A stretch of 64,000 nucleotides of DNA from CAXMQZ01 sp963719055 (GCA_963719055.1 CAVRAU010000004.1:84646-148645); one strand, 5' to 3'. Shown: positions 21,264 through 31,384, counted from the stretch's first letter. A program made the numbers and translations. Notes: a model not told the origin generated them from the letters alone.

Positions 21264-23175
21264 CTAAAGGACTTTTCCCCATCGACGCACAACGATTTCC
21301 AGGGTATCGATCTGCGGCGACTGCCGCAGTTTGATACTGAGAGTTTCCTCTGCATCAGAAGCCAGAGGAAATCTGTCGGTGGTCCAGATCTGTCGTTTCC
21401 GGTTGCTCGAAACCGATTTCATCTCGACTCGGAGCTTTCCGATCTTGACGCGGGGCGCCCTCATTCCTCTCCGTCCACCAGCTAGCGAGATCTCTACCGC
21501 TGCCACTTGTGGTCCCTTCTCAGAGGCTGAGAACCGATATTCGAAGCCGCCACCTCCGGAGGTCTCGACCAGCTCGACCGTCCTGACTTCCTGTGGTTGC
21601 CAGGGATGCAGCGCCACGACGAGGTCAGGACCCCAATTGCGAAAGGGCCTCGATTCGACGAACGTCGTGTGCGATCGATCGTCGTAGCTCGATCTCTGTC
21701 GGTAGAAATCACCGTCTGGTCCCTCGGTGCGGATCAAGGGGAACACTTCTGCGTCCGACCGATTCAACGCAGCTTGCCCGATGTCGGTCAGCCTCGGAGA
21801 GCTCCAGAATACGAAGGTGAGCGGGAGGACGCTTGGTGCGACCGGGTTCACGGGCGAGATCCTCTGGAGAGGTCCCTACCGATTCCATACGGATCCACCC
21901 CTGCGAAGCTCTCGGAAGCTCGGATGCGAGAAGGGAAATCGCTCTTTCCATGGTCGTCGGGACGACGATTCGATAGGCATGAGTTTGGGCTGGAATCGAT
22001 ACCAAGATTACAAGAAGCGTACCAATGGCGGCCGCGGCTCTACCGTCGGCAGGCCACGTCCAACGGCGGGCGACCTGCTGCCAGAGTGCCATGAGGAACA
22101 CGGCGGCTGCCAGCGAGGTGAAGGGCAGCAACGGTAGAAGATTCTGGGGCAGGACGTTCTGGGTCACCAGGCCGTACAGAAGCAGAAAGCTCACCGGATA
22201 GATCAAGAACATGGCAAGGTGAATGCCAGTCTTGTCTCCGTGCCGGTGCTTCCAGAGCTGGAAGCCGAGAAGCAACAGACCTGCGACGGCTGCGGCACCG
22301 ATCCAGGGTCCGTGGGCGCCCTTGAACACCGTCACCAACTCGTGATGCAAAGTTGCGATTGGATCGCCGAGGGTGCCCTTCTGCCGCGCCACCGCCGTGT
22401 ACCGCCGGCGTTGCAGGTCAAAGGCGTTGAGATAGCGGGTATAGGGATTGAGGGCCAGAAATAGAAGGACAGACGTCAAGCCGGCCGCCGCCAAACCGAC
22501 CCAATGTCGTCGATTCTCGAATCCCAGGATCAAGGCTGCCATGACCAGTGGAATGGCGATGGCCCCGGCGGTGGGTTTGCTCGAGACTGCCAGCCCGATA
22601 CCGAGACCTGCCACCAGATATCTCCAGAGTGTCGGGCGATCGATGGCACCCAGACTGAAAATAAAGGCAATCAGGGTCGTGGCCACCGCCAGGATATCGG
22701 GCTTGAAGATCGCCGAGAGAATAAGATGGGTCGGTGAAGCAGCCACGAGGAAGGCCGCCAGAAGTCCGACCTCCACTGAGAATAGGCGTCGACCTACGAG
22801 AAACGTGAGAAATATGGAGAGACCACCGATAAGAGCCTGTACCGTGCGGCAGACCATGAATCCAGACGGTGAGAGGACCTGGCCACGGAACCACGAGAAC
22901 TCGGGATCGACGAGTCTGGCACCCGTCTGGATGAGGCCGAGCACGGCCACCTGCGGCAGGTAGGTCAGACGAAGATAGGCATAGCGAGTCGGCTGCAGGC
23001 TTCCTTGCTCGAGCGCCGCGTGGACATTTGGCACACTGTATTTCTCATCCCAGAATCGATGGATGTCGAGATCCTTGCTTCCATACCAAACCCTGAGACC
23101 CACGGCCCAAACCAGGAGAAGTGTAAGCAGCAGGGCTGTACGGGAAGGGCCTTGGGACCGCGCTACTGAAGCCAT
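21264..23175 (-). CDS. GT-C-like polytopic membrane glycosyltransferase (one frameshift)
   Basis: Large membrane protein of the ArnT/PMT (GT-C) type, which would transfer sugars from polyprenyl-phosphate carriers outside the membrane. From ATG 23175 it has a first helix (ALLLTLLLVWAVGLRVWYG) followed by a loop with FWDEKYSVPNVHAALEQG; the acidic residues here are the usual catalytic position. About ten more helices follow (VGLLAAFLVAASPTHLILSA, LGIGLAVSSKPTAGAIAIPL, LLPLLPFTSLAAAVFL). The frame breaks at about 21850; the continuation to 21264 adds a beta-rich soluble tail (HPWQPQEVRTVELVET, PQIDTLEIVVRRWGKVL). About 637 residues in all. It is the first gene of the minus-strand operon. Confidence 0.75.
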
Positions 23176-23268
23176 CGCAGGATCTTATAGTTCTCGGCCG
23201 CGGGCCACTAGACCTCTATGTTAGGCTGCGGCCGCTCGCGAAGCTCTCGCGAACCTACTTGGACAGCC

Positions 23269-24558
23269 ATGAGATTCAGCGTCATTTCAGGGGCGATTCT
23301 GTTGGGCTTCCTAACGTGGGCCTGCCAGCGATCGGAATCGGTCGGTGCAGGAGAGTGGCCGCAATTCAGGGGGCCTGGCGGTCGCGGTGTGTCCTCTGCC
23401 GTGGGGCTTCCCGAAACCTGGAGCGAGGACAGCTCCAACATCGCCTGGAGAGTCGAGGTCCCGGGTCTGGGGAATTCCTCGCCCATCGTCAGCGGCGGAC
23501 GAGTCTTCTTGACAACTGCCACCGAGGCCGCGGACCTGGAGGTCGAGCGGTTCGCATTGGCCCTCGACTTGGATAGCGGTGAGCTTCTGTGGAAGACCTC
23601 CCTGGGAACAGTATCGGCAGGGAAAAAGCATCGTCTGAATACCTACGCAGCGCCCACCCCGGTAACGGACGGGTCGCATCTCTTCGTGCACTTCGGCGAT
23701 GTCCTGGCCGGCCTCGATGTGCAGGGCCAGATTCTCTGGCGAGAGGAGATCGACCCCCTGTATTCCGAGTACGTCCATTACGGGTCGGCCAGTTCACCGG
23801 TCCTTACCGACAACGCTGTGATCGTGGCGCAGGACCGGGAGATCCCTGAGAAGCCGTCGGGTTGGCTGGCAGCTTTCGACAAGAAGACGGGGGATGAGCT
23901 GTGGAGGAATTCGTGGTCCGACTCATGCTGCTCCTACACCACTCCGTTGGTTCGTCGACGCGGTGGGACAGAAGAGATTATTTTCGTCCAGGCGGGCCGG
24001 GTGGCCTCCTTCGACTCGCAGAACGGAGATCGGCTTTGGCATCAACCTCTCGAGATCAATCAACCCGTTGCCAGTCCGCTGATGGAAGGAGATCTGCTGG
24101 CTGTTTTCAGCGGTGCGCACAACGTCCGTTACGGAGCGGTCATGAGACTCTCGGGCGAAGGCAAGGACACCGAGATCCAGGTGCTGTGGGAAACCAACCA
24201 GATCATCCCCCAGACATCTTCGCCGGTTCTCTATGACGGCAAGCTCTATGTGCTGGTCACCAAGGGAGTGATGGTCTGCTACGACGTGGAGACCGGACGA
24301 TCGCTCTGGCGACACCGATTGGGAGGCAAGGGCGGTTACCATTCCTCTTTGCTGGCCGGTGACGACAAGGTCTACATCGGTAATCGAGGCGGATCGGTTC
24401 TGGTAATTGAAGCCGGCGAAGGGTATCGCCAGATCGCCACCAATCAACTGGAGAGGGACGTCAGTGCTACGCCGGCCTTCGCCGGGCAGAGTCTTCTGAT
24501 TCGAACAGCTTCGAGTCTCTACCGTATCTCTGGTCGCGGCGACCGCCCAGACGCCTGA
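23269..24558 (+). CDS. PQQ-like beta-propeller lipoprotein
   Basis: Secreted eight-bladed propeller-type lipoprotein. ATG at 23269 gives MRFSVISGAILLGFLTWACQ, a lipoprotein signal with Cys as the anchor residue. The mature protein starts WPQFRGPGGRGVSS and has repeated blades with A-L-D...G-LLW motifs (ALDLDSGELLWKTSLG, AAFDKKTGDELWRNSW, SFDSQNGDRLWHQPL, CYDVETGRSLWRHRLGG). These are PQQ/BamB-like repeats, usually structural rather than PQQ-binding. About 430 residues, intact. It is divergent from the glycosyltransferase-like operon and is the last gene before the tRNA-Arg fragment. Confidence 0.85.
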   Translation: MRFSVISGAILLGFLTWACQRSESVGAGEWPQFRGPGGRGVSSAVGLPETWSEDSSNIAWRVEVPGLGNSSPIVSGGRVFLTTATEAADLEVERFALALDLDSGELLWKTSLGTVSAGKKHRLNTYAAPTPVTDGSHLFVHFGDVLAGLDVQGQILWREEIDPLYSEYVHYGSASSPVLTDNAVIVAQDREIPEKPSGWLAAFDKKTGDELWRNSWSDSCCSYTTPLVRRRGGTEEIIFVQAGRVASFDSQNGDRLWHQPLEINQPVASPLMEGDLLAVFSGAHNVRYGAVMRLSGEGKDTEIQVLWETNQIIPQTSSPVLYDGKLYVLVTKGVMVCYDVETGRSLWRHRLGGKGGYHSSLLAGDDKVYIGNRGGSVLVIEAGEGYRQIATNQLERDVSATPAFAGQSLLIRTASSLYRISGRGDRPDA

Positions 24559-24610
24559 TCAGTTCTTCGAGTGCGGACGACGACCACACTTGCCCACTCG
24601 CCCAGGGGCT

Positions 24611-24633
24611 AATCCTCTAGGGTGCACCATTGC
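24611..24633 (+). repeat. Exact 23-bp copy of the tRNA-Arg(CCG) 3' end (att-like)
   Basis: Bases 24611-24633 repeat 17363-17385 exactly: the T-loop end, acceptor arm AGGGTGC, ACCA and four flanking bases. The upstream tRNA half is absent, so this is not a gene. The block between the two copies is about 7.2 kb. Such direct repeats mark integration at tRNA genes, but no integrase lies inside the block. Confidence 0.75.
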
Positions 24634-24645
24634 TCCGGTCTGCGT

Positions 24646-24669
24646 CTTGACGTATCATGATATGTCAAG
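24646..24669 (+). promoter_or_regulatory. Probable autoregulatory operator of the RHH-Doc module
   Basis: A 24-bp near-perfect palindrome: arms CTTGAC and GTCAAG around TATCATGATA, with one mismatched pair. It lies 14 bp before the antitoxin ATG, whose ribosome site is AGAGGAG. Ribbon-helix-helix antitoxins typically repress their own operon at such sites. Confidence 0.6.
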
Positions 24670-24683
24670 AAGAGGAGTCCATC

Positions 24684-24897
24684 ATGGCGGCCATCAAGAT
24701 CAGCTCGAAAGTACGAAGAGAAGGCCTGGAACGATCTCAGGGAGTTTGCGAAGGAATCTCATCAGAGCATTTCGGGGCTATTAACGGAGGCGATCACCGA
24801 CTATCTTCAACGTCGGAGGGTAAGACCTGTGGTGATGGAGCATCTCGAGAAGTCCATGGACGAGAACGAAGATCTAGGCCGGCTCCTTGCCAAGTGA
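24684..24897 (+). CDS. Ribbon-helix-helix antitoxin partner of Doc (one frameshift)
   Basis: Small DNA-binding antitoxin, about 70 residues. It starts MAAIKISSK at ATG 24684. An extra G at 24711 shifts the frame, after which YEEKAWNDLREFAKESHQS, ISGLLTEAITDYLQRRRV and MDENEDLGRLLAK read to the TGA at 24895. The beta strand followed by two helices fits the RHH fold. The stop overlaps the start of the Doc toxin gene, the usual translational coupling of toxin-antitoxin pairs. It neutralises the toxin and probably represses the operon. Confidence 0.75.
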
Positions 24898-25267
24898 AGC
24901 GACAGAGTACCTGACTGTCGAGGAAGCGCTGGCTCTTCACGAGAGGTTGATCGAACGCTTTGGTGGCGATCCGGGCGTTCGTGATCTCGGCCTTCTGGAA
25001 AGCGCGCTCTATCGACCCCAGACCGGTTACTACAACGACCTGGGCGAGCAGGCCGCCGCCCTCTTCGAATCGCTCTTGATGAATCACCCGTTTGTCGACG
25101 GGAACAAGCGTGTGGCATTCTTCGGCACCGATGTATTCCTCCGTCTCAACGGCTGGAGACTCATGGTGGACTCCGAAAGAGGCGCCATCGAACCCTGATG
25201 GGTCTCTTGGAGAGCAACACGAGCGGACTTTGACCATCTGTTCGGAGTGGATCCGCGCATCCATTGA
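24887..25267 (+). CDS. doc: Doc-family toxin (Fic fold; frameshift near the 3' end)
   Basis: Death-on-curing type toxin; Doc proteins phosphorylate elongation factor Tu. TTG at 24887 (overlapping the antitoxin) gives EYLTVEEALALHERLIERFG, GLLESALYRPQTGYY and the catalytic Fic/Doc loop NHPFVDGNKRVAFF. The open frame stops at 25198, but a one- or two-base correction after WRLMVDSE restores EEAHRTLMGLLESN and DHLFGVDPRIH with a stop at 25267, closer to the usual length of about 125. The catalytic motif is complete, so the toxin is probably functional if the 3' break is an artefact. Confidence 0.82.
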
Positions 25268-25307
25268 ATCTGTCTGATTGGGTTACGATTGGCAGTAAGG
25301 AGTCGAT

Positions 25308-25496
25308 ATGAAACGAACCGCGAAGCACATGCTTGGCGATCGCTGGGATCGTAACGCTTGTTTCTGGCGCTGGAGGGCTTGTACTACGACGACTAGCAGT
25401 GTCAACGCGGCCCTCATGGCTATCAAGGCAGTAACAACAGCGAACTGGGGCCGCAGTATCACCTTCGGAGTTCACACTCACGGATCCGGGTGGTAG
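25308..25496 (+). CDS. Possible small ORF, unrecognised
   Basis: A 62-codon frame starting MKRTAKHMLGDRW with an AAGGAG ribosome site in front. With one base removed after MKRTAKHML it would read AIAGIVTLVSGAGGL, a plausible signal or membrane segment, which suggests a real but damaged small secreted protein. No family is recognised. Confidence 0.25.
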   Translation: MKRTAKHMLGDRWDRNACFWRWRACTTTTSSVNAALMAIKAVTTANWGRSITFGVHTHGSGW

Positions 25497-25502
25497 GTCG
25501 AT

Positions 25503-26063
25503 ATGAAGAAATCATTCGAGACAGTGACCCTGGCTCTCGTGAGTCTGCTGATCCTGCCGGCCGTGAGTGGCGCGGAAACCCTGGCCTACTCTCACGATGG
25601 AAAGCCATTGCTATCGATCACCTTCCCAGATGGTTGGCTCGTCGACACGGACTATGTCGAAGATGCCACGGCGGCGGGCACCTACAAGGGCGGTGAGCCT
25701 GAGATTCGCATCGTCGAGGCGATGCCCGAAGACGGCACCCGCCTCTGGATCGGTAGCTGGGTAGCGCCGCGAACCTCCACTCTGGAGAAGGGACTCGAAT
25801 ACGCCGCCTCTCTCGATGGGTCGCTATTTACGGATGTCGAGGCTACGGCGCCCGAGGCGACTGAGGTCGGCGGTATGGCGGCCAGGACCTTTCACGGCAC
25901 TGCGAAGCGCCAGGGAGAAGACGTCGAATTCGCCATGGCTCTTCTCGAACCACGGGATGGCGTCATCGTGGTGGTCTTGTACGTCGGAGAACCGGAGACT
26001 TGGACCCAGCACGAGGCCGAGCTCACGGCCATCGTCGAGTCGCTCCGACCGGCGGGCGGTTGA
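25503..26063 (+). CDS. Secreted protein of unknown function
   Basis: An intact 186-residue frame. The N-terminus MKKSFETVTLALVSLLILPA then VSGAETLAY is a clear signal peptide. The mature part starts with SHDGKPLLSITFPDGWLVD and resembles the fold of small periplasmic proteins built on a beta-sheet with a late conserved VVVLYVGEPETW and terminal IVESLRPAGG (PsbP/DUF1795-like appearance). I cannot name a family with certainty. It is convergent with the DUF255 gene. Confidence 0.7.
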   Translation: MKKSFETVTLALVSLLILPAVSGAETLAYSHDGKPLLSITFPDGWLVDTDYVEDATAAGTYKGGEPEIRIVEAMPEDGTRLWIGSWVAPRTSTLEKGLEYAASLDGSLFTDVEATAPEATEVGGMAARTFHGTAKRQGEDVEFAMALLEPRDGVIVVVLYVGEPETWTQHEAELTAIVESLRPAGG

Positions 26064-26088
26064 TTCTGAACCCGCACGGTCGAGCCAC

Positions 26089-28258
26089 TTAGTCCTTGCC
26101 GTCGAGGAATAGCTCCAACTGGGACAGGTCGTTGGTTGGCAGGCGACAGGCGAAGTCCTCGCAGACGTAGGCAGTGGCCTTGTCGTCCAGTCTCTTCGAG
26201 CGAGCCGATAGAAATCGCTGGCCTTGCCGCGGCAGCGGGGCGTCGCCGCTCCTCCACGCAGGAGTACGATCTTTCTGGGCAGGAACCGACGGTAGATCGC
26301 TTGGACCATTTTCTGCGTGTCCGCCGAGTCAGCGGCACCGACGATGACGATCTGCTGTGGAGGTTCCAAAGCGAAATCCACCGTGGCGAGCATTTGGGGC
26401 ATCGCTACGGGACTGGTCTCGAGAAGACCGCCGACGGCTCGGATCGTGCGCTCGGCCAACTCCCGCCATTCCGGATCGATCGAGAATCCAGCCCAGGCGC
26501 AACAGATTGCCGGCGGCAACGGAGTTGCCAGAGGGCTCGGCCCCGTCGTGCACCTCGCGAGTTCGGAAGATGATCGAGTCGTCGTCGCCCGAGGTGTCGT
26601 AGAAGCCACCACCCTCGCGCGTCCCAGAACTTCTCGTTTTGACTCTCGGTCAGCCGTATCGCCAGCTCCAGCCAACGCCTCTCGAAACCTGCCTCGTAGA
26701 GGTCGAGAAGGCCCTGGGCGAGGTACGCGTAGTCCTCCAGGTGGGCCGGATGCCGGGCCTCCCCATCTCGAAAGCGCCGCAGCAGGGTTCCAGACTCCGA
26801 ATCGAAGAGCTCGCGCTCGATGAACTCCGCTGCCCGTGTCGCGGCGGTGAGAAACCTGGGCTCATCGAGGACCCGGCTGGCGCGGGCGAAGGCGGAGATC
26901 ATCAGACCATTCCAGGCCGTGATGATCTTGTCGTCGAGATGGGGTCGGGGACGCTTGGCGCGGGCCTCGAGAAGAACCCTCTTGCCATGTTCGAGGGCCA
27001 CGGCGATCTCGGGTTCTGGCCGACCCAGCTGCTTGGCCGTCTGCTCGGCGGTCAGCGCCTGGTACAGGACGTTGCGATTCCCCAATTCGCCGGTGGGATC
27101 ACTGATGCTGTTGCCGATCTCGGAGACCCCGAAGGCGTCGACGATTGCCGAAGCCGTCTCTGCGTCCAAGATCTCGGCGATCTCCTCCAGCGTCCACATG
27201 TAGAAGGCGCCTTCTTCCTTCTCATGGGGGTGCGCCGGATCGATCGCGCTGTCCGCGTCCTCGGCGGAATAGAAACCGCCGGCCGGGTCGGTCATGTCCC
27301 GCAGTACGTATTCGAGTACATCGGTGGCCACGTCGGCGAAGAAGCGATCCTCGGTGATCTGGAAAGCCTCGAGGTACGAGACGACAAGCTGCGCCTGGTC
27401 GTAGAGCATCTTTTCGAAATGCGGCACGCGCCAGAAAGCGTCCACGGAGTAGCGGTGGAAGCCGCCGCCCAGGTGGTCGTACATGCCGCCGGCCCACATC
27501 TTGCGCAGCGTGTCGAGGGTCATTCTCAGGGCCGGACCCTTGTCGGTCCGCGCCCAGTAGCGCAGTAGGAAGTTGAAGGTCGAGGGACGGGGAAATTTCG
27601 GCGCGCCGCTGAAACCACCCTGATCCACATCGTAGCTGCCGCCGAACTGGGCGTAGCCTCTGTCCGAAGCGGCCAGCAGGGCCGCGCTCTGACTCTCAAC
27701 GGCAACCTCCTCTCTGACGCCAGTGGCGTTTCCCTGCTCAGCCAGGGCCTGGAAGATCTTCTCGCTGGAGTCTTCGACTTGCTGACGTCGCTGGTTCCAG
27801 GTTTCGCTGATGCTTTGCAGAATCTCTGGAAAACCGGGCCGACCATGGTGGGATGCGGGTGGAAAATAGGTGCCCCCATAGAACGGCTTGAGATCGGGGG
27901 TGAGCCACACAGACATGGGCCAACCACCGTGACCCGTGAGTGCCTGGACGGTGGTCATGTAGACCCGGTCGACGTCGGGTCGCTCCTCGCGATCGACCTT
28001 GATATTCACGTACAGCTTGTTCATGAGCGCCGCAATCTCTTCGTTCTCGAAGGACTCGCGCTCCATCACGTGACACCAATGGCAGGTGGAGTAGCCGATG
28101 GACAGGAAGATCGGCTTGCCTTCTTCTCGGGCCTTCTCGAAGGCCTCGTCCCCCCACGGATACCAGTCGACCGGGTTGTAGGCGTGCTGGAGGAGGTAGG
28201 GGCTCTTCTCGTGAATCAGCCGATTGGCTTGAGAGTTGTCTTTTTGACCGTCGCTCAT
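26089..28258 (-). CDS. DUF255 / thioredoxin-domain protein, YyaL/SPATA20 family (3' part frameshifted)
   Basis: Conserved two-domain protein: an N-terminal thioredoxin-like DUF255 domain and a C-terminal (alpha/alpha)6 barrel related to N-acylglucosamine epimerases. ATG 28258 leads to LIHEKSPYLLQHAYNPVDWY and the CxxC site YSTCHWCHVMERESF, then GGWPMSVWLTPDLKPFYGGT and the barrel segments MYDHLGGGFHRYSVD, GGFYSAEDADS and DDKIITAWNGLMISA. After about 26610 the frame changes: EVHDGAEPSGNSVAAGNLLR, VGGLLETSPVAMPQML and the end LPTNDLSQLELFLDGKD with stop TAA at 26089. The normal family length is about 700; this one is about 720. The biochemical role is unproven. Confidence 0.88.
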
Positions 28259-28369
28259 GGGTACACCCTTCCTGTCAGTTGCCGCGGCACTTGAGTAGTG
28301 TGCGCGATACTAGCAGTGAGAGGGAGGTGGCTCTTCGATCGTTGAGATCCTCGAACTGGGTGCGGTGGG

Positions 28370-28630
28370 TCACCGATACACCTCGCGTCTGTGCCCAATC
28401 TTCAGGATCAAAATGATGAGCTTGGCGTCACTGAAGCTATAGATGACGCGGAATTTGCCAACGCGGATACGGAAGGCATCGTCGTAGCCGGACAATTTGC
28501 GACAACCCCTTGGTCGAGGGTCGTTGGCGAGACGGAGCATGGCGGCCGCCAACCGCTCCTGATCTCCCCGAGCTAGGGCCTTGAGCTGTTTCTCGGCGGT
28601 GCGGGTGATTTCGATCTCAAACCGAGGCAT
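28370..28630 (-). CDS. relE: RelE/ParE-superfamily toxin
   Basis: An 86-residue toxin of the RelE family; RelE members cut mRNA at the ribosome. It shows FEIEITRTAEKQLKALARGD, LANDPRPRGCRKLSGYDDAF, RIRVGKFRVIYSFSD and the terminal ILKIGHRREVYR with the usual basic and Tyr residues. The frame is intact. It overlaps the 3' end of the antitoxin gene by 14 bp, typical of coupled toxin-antitoxin pairs. Confidence 0.9.
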   Translation of the reverse strand: MPRFEIEITRTAEKQLKALARGDQERLAAAMLRLANDPRPRGCRKLSGYDDAFRIRVGKFRVIYSFSDAKLIILILKIGHRREVYR

Positions 28631-28842
28631 CCAGGTCGAGCTCCGCGAGCACCTCGGCCAGGGGTCGGGTGGGTTCGTGTCTGAGCCGCTTCAGGTCCTC
28701 GATGTCCTCGAGCTCTTCGAGCCGATCGATGAGTGCTTCTTGGACGAAGTGGTTCATCGACGATGCCTCTGGAACGGCAGTACTCATCGATAGCTCTCTT
28801 GAGGGCTTGATCGATACGGGCATTGATCTGGGTCGTAGTCAT
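28617..28842 (-). CDS. Ribbon-helix-helix antitoxin partner of RelE (one frameshift)
   Basis: Antitoxin of about 74 residues. ATG at 28842 gives MTTTQINARIDQALKRAIDE then YCRSRGI, an RHH DNA-binding head. After a frame change near 28760 it continues NHFVQEALIDRLEELEDIED, then LKRLRHEPTRPLAEVLAELD, the acidic toxin-binding tail ending LDASV at 28617. Four TAGC repeats spaced exactly 10 bp lie upstream as a likely operator. Confidence 0.8.
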
Positions 28843-28868
28843 GCGGTCGCTCTCGATTTCCTTGGTGA

Positions 28869-28902
28869 TAGCAAAGCATAGCAGATAGTAGCGAATCCTA
28901 GC
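28869..28902 (-). promoter_or_regulatory. Four helically phased TAGC repeats, likely antitoxin operator
   Basis: TAGC occurs at 28869, 28879, 28889 and 28899, exactly every 10 bp (GCTA on the coding strand), 27-60 bp before the RHH antitoxin ATG. RHH repressors can bind arrays of short direct repeats on one face of DNA. Seen in sequence; binding is inferred. Confidence 0.55.
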
Positions 28903-29056
28903 AACGAACGTTCGCCTACCAGAGAAGACGGAATCGGTCACGGTGATCTCGCTCTGGGTCTACCTCCGACGGATCGCGGCCAGTAGGAAACCCTGCCAAC
29001 GCCAATTGGTATGTGACCGGCGCCAATGAGGTCGACATCCTGGGCTACTCGACGGG

Positions 29057-31103
29057 CTACAGAAAAGCCACCGACTCCAGGCAAGGCGCTGCGGCACGGG
29101 CGGATGCCTCGAGCCAGACCCGGTTGGTACCCATCGGCACCTCGGCTTCGAAGTGGTTCCACCTGCCTTCTGAGATCATCACGTCTCGAGCCTCGTTCCC
29201 GAGACCGGCTCCAGTCAACCCGAATCTGACGATCGAGTCCTGACCGGCCAGGGGTGCGAGGACCACTCGTATCGAGGTGATTTCGGGTGGAACCGCAATC
29301 TCTATTCTCTTGGCGATGGGCCTGCAACCTTGCAGCTGCTGACGCCCGTCGGCTCCCGGCAGTTCGAGGGCAAAGCTCGCAAGATACGGGTCGGGAGCAG
29401 GTTGCCAGCGGAGATCCGCCCTGCCCTCGCTCTCGAGGTGAGCGAAGTCGATGCCCTCTGTGGCCAGCACGGTGTTGTCGAGCAGTGCAAGGTCGATTTC
29501 GGTAACGACAGTCTGGTCTCGCGGGTCCAGGCCTTCGATGAGCGGCGTGGAGAGCAATTCGTCGAGCCGGAATACGTCCAGATTGGCCGCCGCGATGCTG
29601 GGCAGCGGGCGACGTCGGGCCACCGCTTCGACCATGGAGCCCGCTCCGTGTCGATAGGCCTTGGCCATCTCCGGGTGTCCCCAGACCCATCACATCGATG
29701 GCCGGACCGTCGTGGGCCAGGGAGAGGATTCCGGCATCGTTGAGCAGCAGGACCGAGTCTTGTGAGTGCTCCTCGAGCCAGGTCGACGGCAGGACCGTGA
29801 CGGTGATGGATCTCGATGGCTTTCTGGGCGTAGAGCCCTCCCCAGGTCGGGATGAAGGCAAGCAGGAGGATGGCCGGCGCGAACGAGAGCAGCGGGATCA
29901 CGCGAGCTGGAGACGGGTGGCTTTCTGTCAGTCGGTCAAGCAGGACTCCCGCGCCTGCAAAGGCCAAGACCCAGGCGCAAACGAGCCCGGAGTGATGGTG
30001 TCGCATGCCCTGCCACGTCGGCATGCTGGACATGGGGGCCAGGGCCAGGAGAACGATCCAGACCAGGGCCAGGGGACGGAGATTCCGTAGCGCAGAGGGG
30101 TTGGTCGGGGACGGAGCTCTGGCGGCTCAGGATCTCTCGAGGAAGCCCCCACAGCGCCGCGATGGCGGTACCCAGAGCCAGCAGGCCCACGGGTGGCCAC
30201 AGAAGGAATCCACGAGCGCCGAGATACACGGGCCCGATCTCAGTCCAGATACCGAGCAGATACAACTTGATGAGGGTCAGCAGATCCGGGAAAGCGATGC
30301 CCAACCATGACTTTGTCACCACCGCGGTCGGTTGTGCGAGACCCGTTGAGGCGAAATTGAGGAGGGCCACCCCGAGACCAGGAAGAACGAGCAGCGGAGC
30401 CGTCCATTTCGGCAGGGGAGCCCGGGGAAGGACCAGGATCGCCGTGGCTCCAATCAGGGTCAGCAGAAGGTTCTCTGGTCGCAGAAGCGGTAGGAACGAG
30501 ACCAGCAGGAAGAACAGGGTAGCCGTGACCGCGTGGCGCCTTCTCGACAGTTTGCTCCACAGCGTCAGTGCAAGCAGCAAGGCGGCGGCGTTGAGAGCGC
30601 TCTCCATTCCGGTCATGGCACCGAAGCCAACAGGACCGGACCAAAGCACGGCCAGCCCGGTGGCAAGCGGCCAGGGTCCGGCCAAGCCGAGAGTCCTCAT
30701 CAGAAGAACCGCGACAACTCCCAACATCCATAGCCCGGCAATACCGACCGCACGAGACCACCACGACCAACCTTGGATGTCGTCGTACAACCACTGCCCT
30801 GGTAGAAGGATCCAGGGATAGAGAAAGGAAGAAGCGCCGGAAGATGCTTCGCCTGTATTCCACTGGAGAGCGTTGCCCTCGATGGGCCTGTTGAGCGTAG
30901 CGAATGAAGATGTAGGAATCGTCGAAAGGCAGGATCCAGGGTGGTGGCGGCTCTTCATTCGGTGCCAAGCCGAACTCGGATTGCAGCGCCTGGTTGCCCT
31001 GCATCGACTTCAACGGAGCGATGCAGAAAATGGAGAAGACGAAAGTCGCAACCAGTAGAGCTGCTGCCTCGACAAGGAGGATTCGCCAGTTCGGAATCGT
31101 CAC
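29057..31103 (-). CDS. GT-C-like polytopic membrane protein (several frameshifts)
   Basis: Putative dolichyl/polyprenyl-phosphate sugar-dependent glycosyltransferase-like membrane protein. The GTG at 31103 starts MTIPNWRILLVEAAALLVAT, then an extracytoplasmic loop with LPFDDSYIFIRYAQQ and, after a break near 30890, LQWNTGEASSGASSFLYPWI, the DD...YARN-type pattern of this group. About eight helices follow (WMLGVVAVLLMRTL, SALNAAALLLALTLW, WPPVGLLALGTAIAALWGL, LVCAWVLAFAGAGVLL). The soluble tail has SVLLLNDAGILSLAHDGP then AIDVMGLGTPG, a frequent feature of these proteins. The last third reads in one frame to TAG 29057. At least four frames are used; total length about 680 residues. Sugar and acceptor are unknown. 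Confidence 0.7.
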
Positions 31104-31384
31104 TGCGAAGGCCCTCGGAAGTCGATCACGGTGCCGACTGTCAAAATCTGACCGTGTCTCTGGTGGTCATCACATTCTCCTGGAGGTTTTGCTCATCGGT
31201 TCTCTTGACGAAGAAGCATAGTCATTCCAGGAGAGGTATTCCAGCATCGCAGGGGATGGTGAGGATGGGCAAGAGGTTGGATTCTGCGGTATCCTCTCCC
31301 CCTCCAGGGCTAGTTGAGGCACTGGAATTCCAGTCAACATTCCATTTATATCTACAGAAGTAGATGGATAAAGGAGGTTCTCGT

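Noticed and set aside
17386..24610. A self-mobile genomic island with its own integrase
   Set aside because: All five genes in the block are assignable to envelope or enzyme families; none resembles a tyrosine or serine recombinase, so only the att-like footprint is claimed.
24611..24633. A seventh tRNA gene
   Set aside because: Only the 3' quarter of tRNA-Arg is present; D-arm and anticodon arm are missing.
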